Assembly (NCBI GenBank): GCA_019038645.1
Contig: JAHOYT010000046.1
Location: 25,389-89,388 of the forward strand
Reading direction: 5' to 3'
From: Bacteroidales bacterium
GTDB taxonomy: Bacteria; Bacteroidota; Bacteroidia; Bacteroidales; UBA12077
Length of the DNA stretch: 64,000 bases
In this document: positions 60,741-64,000 of the stretch, in pieces
How positions within the stretch are numbered: position 1 is the first letter of the stretch
Layout of the letters: every line of letters starts with the position of its first letter
The notes under the pieces: model-generated
What the model was told of the DNA's origin: nothing
What the model saw: the letters and a program-made list of their open reading frames with translations, nothing else
Databases searched by the model: none
Translations under genes and position numbers: made by a program

Positions 60741-61315
60741 TTTTTACCTCCTTCCATATATGCTTTGTATGCCCTGTCTACTGCATCGCAAAAAGCTCTT
60801 GAACTAATTGTTGAAGCGGTTATGGCATCGACATCACCTCTGTCTTTAGTTACTTTTAATTTAAAATCGGCCGGATTCTTTCCATTGAACTGTATGCTCC
60901 ACTTAGATTTATTCTTTTGCATTTTATCACCTAAGCCAGGAGTTTCTTCATGTTCCAATACTGAAATGTTATGAATTGTACCGTCTGGTAAAAATCCAAC
61001 CATTAACTTTATATAACCACTAAAACCGTTATTTGTAAAAGTACTTACAGCAGTTCCGACCAGTTCTCCGTTTTTCCTGGCAGGATAAAATACCAGTGTA
61101 TCGCCATCGATACCCATTTTATAAATTTCGCTACCGGGAATAGTATCAAATTCCGGAACAACCTGAGTAATAGCATTGTTAAGTTTTGCCAGTTTACTAG
61201 CTGCAATAGGTCCTTTTGTTAATTCATATAAGTACCCAAGTGCTGCTGATGCAATAAATGTTACCATGAACAATGTAAGCACCATATTTAAGAATGAAGA
61301 TTCTTTCTTAGCCAT
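60737..61315 (-). CDS. rnfG: Rnf complex FMN-binding subunit RnfG
   Basis: This is a 192-residue subunit with one N-terminal membrane helix and a periplasmic FMN-binding domain. Covalent FMN would attach to a Thr in the C-terminal DAITASTISSRAF segment, the family's degenerate S/T-G/A-A/S-T site. HEETPGLGDKM, also typical, is present. The start is the ATG at 61315 (MAKKESS), supported by a strong GAGGAGG 6 nt upstream. A longer frame starting 14 codons earlier would bury that signal. It overlaps rnfD by 8 nt and rnfE by 4 nt. Confidence 0.95.
   Translation of the reverse strand: MAKKESSFLNMVLTLFMVTFIASAALGYLYELTKGPIAASKLAKLNNAITQVVPEFDTIPGSEIYKMGIDGDTLVFYPARKNGELVGTAVSTFTNNGFSGYIKLMVGFLPDGTIHNISVLEHEETPGLGDKMQKNKSKWSIQFNGKNPADFKLKVTKDRGDVDAITASTISSRAFCDAVDRAYKAYMEGGKK
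60747..60753 (-). promoter_or_regulatory. Strong Shine-Dalgarno before rnfE
   Basis: On the minus strand AAGGAGG ends 6 nt before the rnfE ATG. It overlaps the codons for the EGGK end of RnfG. Strong Shine-Dalgarno sequences are unusual for a Bacteroidota gene. Confidence 0.75.
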
Positions 61316-62309
61316 GTTTAACCTCCTCTCCAAAACGCTTTGGTTTAATATATGCATTAATTAACGGAACAAATGCATTCATAATAAGAATAGCAAATGA
61401 TACACCTTCAGGATATGCTCCGAATACACGAATAAGAACAGTTATTAATCCTATACCAATTCCATAAATCCACATTCCTTTTAACGACATTGGTGAAGTA
61501 ACGTAATCAGTTGCCATAAAAATTGCACCTAACAAAACTCCTCCTGTTAATAAATGGAACAAAGGATCAGCATTTGATTCAGGATTTACCAGCCATAATA
61601 TTCCGGTAAATACTGCTATCGTTCCAATAATTGAAATAGGAATATGCCATGTAATAACTTTTCTAAATAACAAATAAGCAAATCCTAACAATAAAGCAAC
61701 AGCAGCAATTTCTCCCATTGAACCTCCCATGTGTCCATAAAACATTTCCATATGGCTTGGAATTTTGTCCATTATTGCAGAAACAGATTCTCCCATTCCA
61801 ATTCCTTCTTTCATAACATTAAGTGGAGTTGCTCCGGTAACTGCATCGGTATAACTATTGCTAAAACCTGTTGGTACCGGCCAGCTTGTCATCTGAACGG
61901 GAAAAGAAATTAATAAAAATACCCGTCCAACCAATGCAGGGTTAAATGGGTTATTTCCTAATCCTCCAAAAGACATTTTACCTACTCCAATAGCAACCAA
62001 ACTACCAACAATAATAATCCACAGTGGTAGGTTTGTGGGAACGTTAAAAGCTAACAGGATACCTGTTACCAATGCTGAACCATCAGTAATTGAAGGTTCC
62101 TTTTTTAGCATGTATTTTTGAATTAACCATTCAAAAGCTAAGCACGAAACAACGGCAGTTAATGTTACAATTATTGCTCCCATTCCAAAGAAATAGATTG
62201 AGAATGCCAAAACCGGCAACATTGCAATAACCACATCGAACATCAGCCGTTTTACGGTTGTGTCCTCATAAACATGAGGAGATGGTGATATTGTGATTAA
62301 TTTATTCAT
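61308..62309 (-). CDS. rnfD: Rnf complex FMN-binding membrane subunit RnfD
   Basis: This is a 333-residue polytopic subunit of the RnfD/NqrB family. The N-terminus MNKLITISPSPHVYED is the family start. Covalent FMN would attach to the Thr of the TGAT site in DAVTGATPLN. PFNPALVGRVFLL and VTSPMSLKGMWIYG are other family landmarks. The ATG at 62309 is used because it overlaps the rnfC stop in a TAATG junction. The longer open frame upstream is inside rnfC. No Shine-Dalgarno is seen at this junction. Confidence 0.95.
   Translation of the reverse strand: MNKLITISPSPHVYEDTTVKRLMFDVVIAMLPVLAFSIYFFGMGAIIVTLTAVVSCLAFEWLIQKYMLKKEPSITDGSALVTGILLAFNVPTNLPLWIIIVGSLVAIGVGKMSFGGLGNNPFNPALVGRVFLLISFPVQMTSWPVPTGFSNSYTDAVTGATPLNVMKEGIGMGESVSAIMDKIPSHMEMFYGHMGGSMGEIAAVALLLGFAYLLFRKVITWHIPISIIGTIAVFTGILWLVNPESNADPLFHLLTGGVLLGAIFMATDYVTSPMSLKGMWIYGIGIGLITVLIRVFGAYPEGVSFAILIMNAFVPLINAYIKPKRFGEEVKHG
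61322..61331 (-). promoter_or_regulatory. Strong Shine-Dalgarno before rnfG
   Basis: On the minus strand GGAGAGGAGG ends 6 nt before the rnfG ATG at 61315. It lies inside the GEEV-coding end of rnfD and decides the start choice for rnfG. Confidence 0.75.
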
Positions 62310-63640
62310 TACTGTTTTCTTGATCTTATAATTTGACTTACTCTGGATTTTCCTAATCTGATATAATCTAATAATGGTAATCCTGCCGGACATGTATAAC
62401 TACACGAACCACATTCAATACAATCCATTACACCGCTGGTTTCCAGTTTATCATTTTTCTCTAACTGAGCCTGTTTATTTAAAAGATAAGGCTCTAATCC
62501 CTGAGGACAAACAGAAACACATTTTGCACATCGTATACAATCGTTTTCTTTTTTCCTTGCAGATAATTCAAATGGCATAATTAATATTCCTGATGTTCCT
62601 TTTACAACTGGAACTTCAAGAGAATTAATTGCTTTACCCATCATAGGTCCACCATTAATAATTTTTCCTGTATCTTCTGGTAGTCCACCGGCTGCCTCAA
62701 CTAATTCCGTAACAGGAGTACCAATGCGAACCATAAAATTAGATGGTTTCTTTACTGATTTACCGGTTAAAGTAACAACTCTCTCAAATAAGGGTTTGTT
62801 TTTTTGAACAGCTTCATAAACAGCAAGAGCAGTACCCACGTTGTGAACAACAGTCCCAACATCAAGTGGCAAAGCTCCTGAAGGTACTTCACGATTTACT
62901 AAAGCTTTGATTAACTGTTTTTCACCTCCCTGAGGATATTGAACTTTCAGTGCATGAACTTCAATTCCGGGATAATCTTTTACAAGATTCTGGAGATGAG
63001 ATATTGCATCCTGTTTATTATTTTCTATTCCAATCAGAGCTAAATTAACACTTAAAGCTTTCATTAATATTTGAATACCAATAAGCATTTCTTCAGTTTT
63101 CTCAAGCATAAGCCTGTGATCTGATGTTAAATATGGTTCACATTCAACACCATTAATAATTAGAACATCAATCTTTTTTCCATCAGGAACAGAAAGTTTA
63201 ACATGAGATGGAAAAGTTGCTCCACCTAAACCAACAATTCCTGATTCGTTTATTTTATTAATAATCTCTTTATCTGTTAAACTGATTTCTTTCTTCAAAT
63301 CACTAGATCTGTCGATGCTTTCATTCCACTCATCACCCTCCATATCAATAATAACACAGGGACGTTTATAACCTGTTGAATCCAAAACATTGTCAACCTT
63401 AACAACAGTTCCGGATACTGATGAGTGAATATTTGCAGATACAAAGCCTGTACTTTCGGCTATTTTATCTCCCACCTTAACCTTGTCGCCTTTTGCAACT
63501 ATAGGCTTAGAGGGAGCACCAATATGTTGAGAAATTGGTATTGATACTGTTTTTGGAAGCGACAATATTTCAATAGTACTATTGGCAGAATATTTACCTT
63601 CTGCCGGATGAACGCCGCCTTTTGGAAATGTTTTTAACAC
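62309..63640 (-). CDS. rnfC: Rnf complex subunit RnfC (NADH-binding, iron-sulfur)
   Basis: This is a 443-residue soluble subunit of the membrane-bound Rnf complex. The N-terminus MLKTFPKGGVHPAEGK is the family start, here from GTG at 63640. The NADH/FMN-binding part has GIVGLGGATFPSHVK and VECEPYLTSDH. Two 4Fe-4S motifs are visible, CIRCAKCVSVCP and CIECGSCSYTCP. It would accept or donate electrons to NAD. An AAGGAGGG Shine-Dalgarno lies 6 nt before the GTG, overlapping the end of rnfB. Its stop overlaps the rnfD ATG. Confidence 0.95.
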   Translation of the reverse strand: MLKTFPKGGVHPAEGKYSANSTIEILSLPKTVSIPISQHIGAPSKPIVAKGDKVKVGDKIAESTGFVSANIHSSVSGTVVKVDNVLDSTGYKRPCVIIDMEGDEWNESIDRSSDLKKEISLTDKEIINKINESGIVGLGGATFPSHVKLSVPDGKKIDVLIINGVECEPYLTSDHRLMLEKTEEMLIGIQILMKALSVNLALIGIENNKQDAISHLQNLVKDYPGIEVHALKVQYPQGGEKQLIKALVNREVPSGALPLDVGTVVHNVGTALAVYEAVQKNKPLFERVVTLTGKSVKKPSNFMVRIGTPVTELVEAAGGLPEDTGKIINGGPMMGKAINSLEVPVVKGTSGILIMPFELSARKKENDCIRCAKCVSVCPQGLEPYLLNKQAQLEKNDKLETSGVMDCIECGSCSYTCPAGLPLLDYIRLGKSRVSQIIRSRKQ

Positions 63641-63641
63641 T

Positions 63642-64000
63642 TTATCCCTCCTTATTTATTATATTATTATCGTTTTCTTTTTTACCTGCCGGATCTGCCT
63701 TATCTGCAGACAGGCCAGTGGAAGTTTCCACCTTTTTTGTTTCCACAGTTTCTGTTGTTTCTGTCTTAATTTTTCTTGGTGGAAAATTAATTTCAAGAAT
63801 TGCATCAGTAGGACACACTTCCACACATTTTCTGCAAAGCTTACATAAATTCGGATCAATGTATGCCAGAAAATTATCAACAGTTATAGCATCGTAAGCG
63901 CAAACTTTAACACATGCCTTACAACCAATACAGGCAACTTCACATGCTTTTTTGGCAACTCCTCCTTTGTCCATATTAACACATGAAACAAATATCTTTC
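63642..64000 (-). CDS. rnfB: Rnf complex ferredoxin-like subunit RnfB, C-terminal part (cut by window edge)
   Basis: The frame runs off the right edge at 64000, so the N-terminal membrane segment and its Fe-S domain are outside. The visible part starts with KIFVSCVNMDKGGVAKKACEV upstream of a possible internal Met. Two 4Fe-4S clusters follow, CIGCKACVKVC and CKLCRKCVEVCP. After the ferredoxin domain there is an unusual tail of about 47 residues, rich in Thr, Glu and Lys, containing TGLSADKADPAGKK, whose DNA is GC-rich and partly palindromic. It is the first visible gene of the operon and ends 1 nt before the rnfC GTG. Confidence 0.92.
   Translation of the reverse strand, partial: KIFVSCVNMDKGGVAKKACEVACIGCKACVKVCAYDAITVDNFLAYIDPNLCKLCRKCVEVCPTDAILEINFPPRKIKTETTETVETKKVETSTGLSADKADPAGKKENDNNIINKEG
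63646..63653 (-). promoter_or_regulatory. Strong Shine-Dalgarno before rnfC
   Basis: On the minus strand AAGGAGGG ends about 5-6 nt before the rnfC GTG. It overlaps the KEG-coding end of rnfB and supports the GTG start. Confidence 0.75.

Overview
The window is AT-rich chromosomal DNA of a Bacteroidota bacterium, most likely Bacteroidales/Marinilabiliales. Supporting signs are a 286-residue primary sigma factor of the short Bacteroidota type, TonB-dependent receptors with carboxypeptidase-regulatory-like N-terminal domains, an HmuY-type haem-binding lipoprotein, hybrid histidine kinases with two-component propeller and Y_Y_Y sensors, a TAnnTTTG-type promoter, few Shine-Dalgarno sequences, and an Rnf operon. 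No phage, integrase, transposase or CRISPR array was found.

Layout. 1-12.5 kb is housekeeping: an alpha-oxoamine synthase, trxB, tRNA-Pro(GGG), a secreted endonuclease/phosphatase-fold protein, uvrB, the primary sigma factor rpoD, an HtrA protease, dapF, an S9 hydrolase and gyrB. 12.8-17.6 kb holds an envelope pair, a beta-barrel protein and a very large TPR protein. 17.9-18.8 kb holds a small conserved ORF coupled to ftsE. 18.8-26.2 kb is a surface-glycan cluster: flippase, GT4 glycosyltransferase, sulfotransferase, two deacetylase-fold proteins, a FemAB/GNAT-like acyltransferase and an FkbM methyltransferase. mutS2 follows. 28.9-33.2 kb is a haem-uptake locus: a small membrane ORF, an HmuR-like receptor, an HmuY-like lipoprotein and a polytopic membrane protein. 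Then come oligopeptidase B and a PspC protein.

36-45.7 kb holds three consecutive hybrid sensor kinases that share one cytoplasmic module behind different sensors. A fourth copy of the module, behind a substrate-binding-protein-like sensor, lies at 57-59 kb. After the third kinase, two adjacent genes are frameshifted: a small STAS/SpoIIAA-like ORF, and an FtsX/MacB-type permease broken in a T homopolymer. 48.7-57 kb has a serine beta-lactamase-like hydrolase, an M28 peptidase, a DUF2892 protein, an outer-membrane TonB-family receptor, a REP-like inverted repeat and tex. 59.5-64 kb is the Rnf operon, transcribed leftward in the order rnfB-C-D-G-E-A, with rnfB cut by the window edge.

How the parts fit: Rnf couples ferredoxin and NAD redox to an ion gradient, and TonB-type receptors use envelope energy for uptake such as haem. 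The glycan cluster decorates the surface, and the hybrid kinases read periplasmic signals. The features I find most worth following are strong Shine-Dalgarno sequences at three Rnf junctions with identical 6-nt spacing, a GC-rich palindromic insert in the RnfB tail, the two neighbouring frameshifts, and the kinase array with swapped sensors and no DNA-binding output domains.
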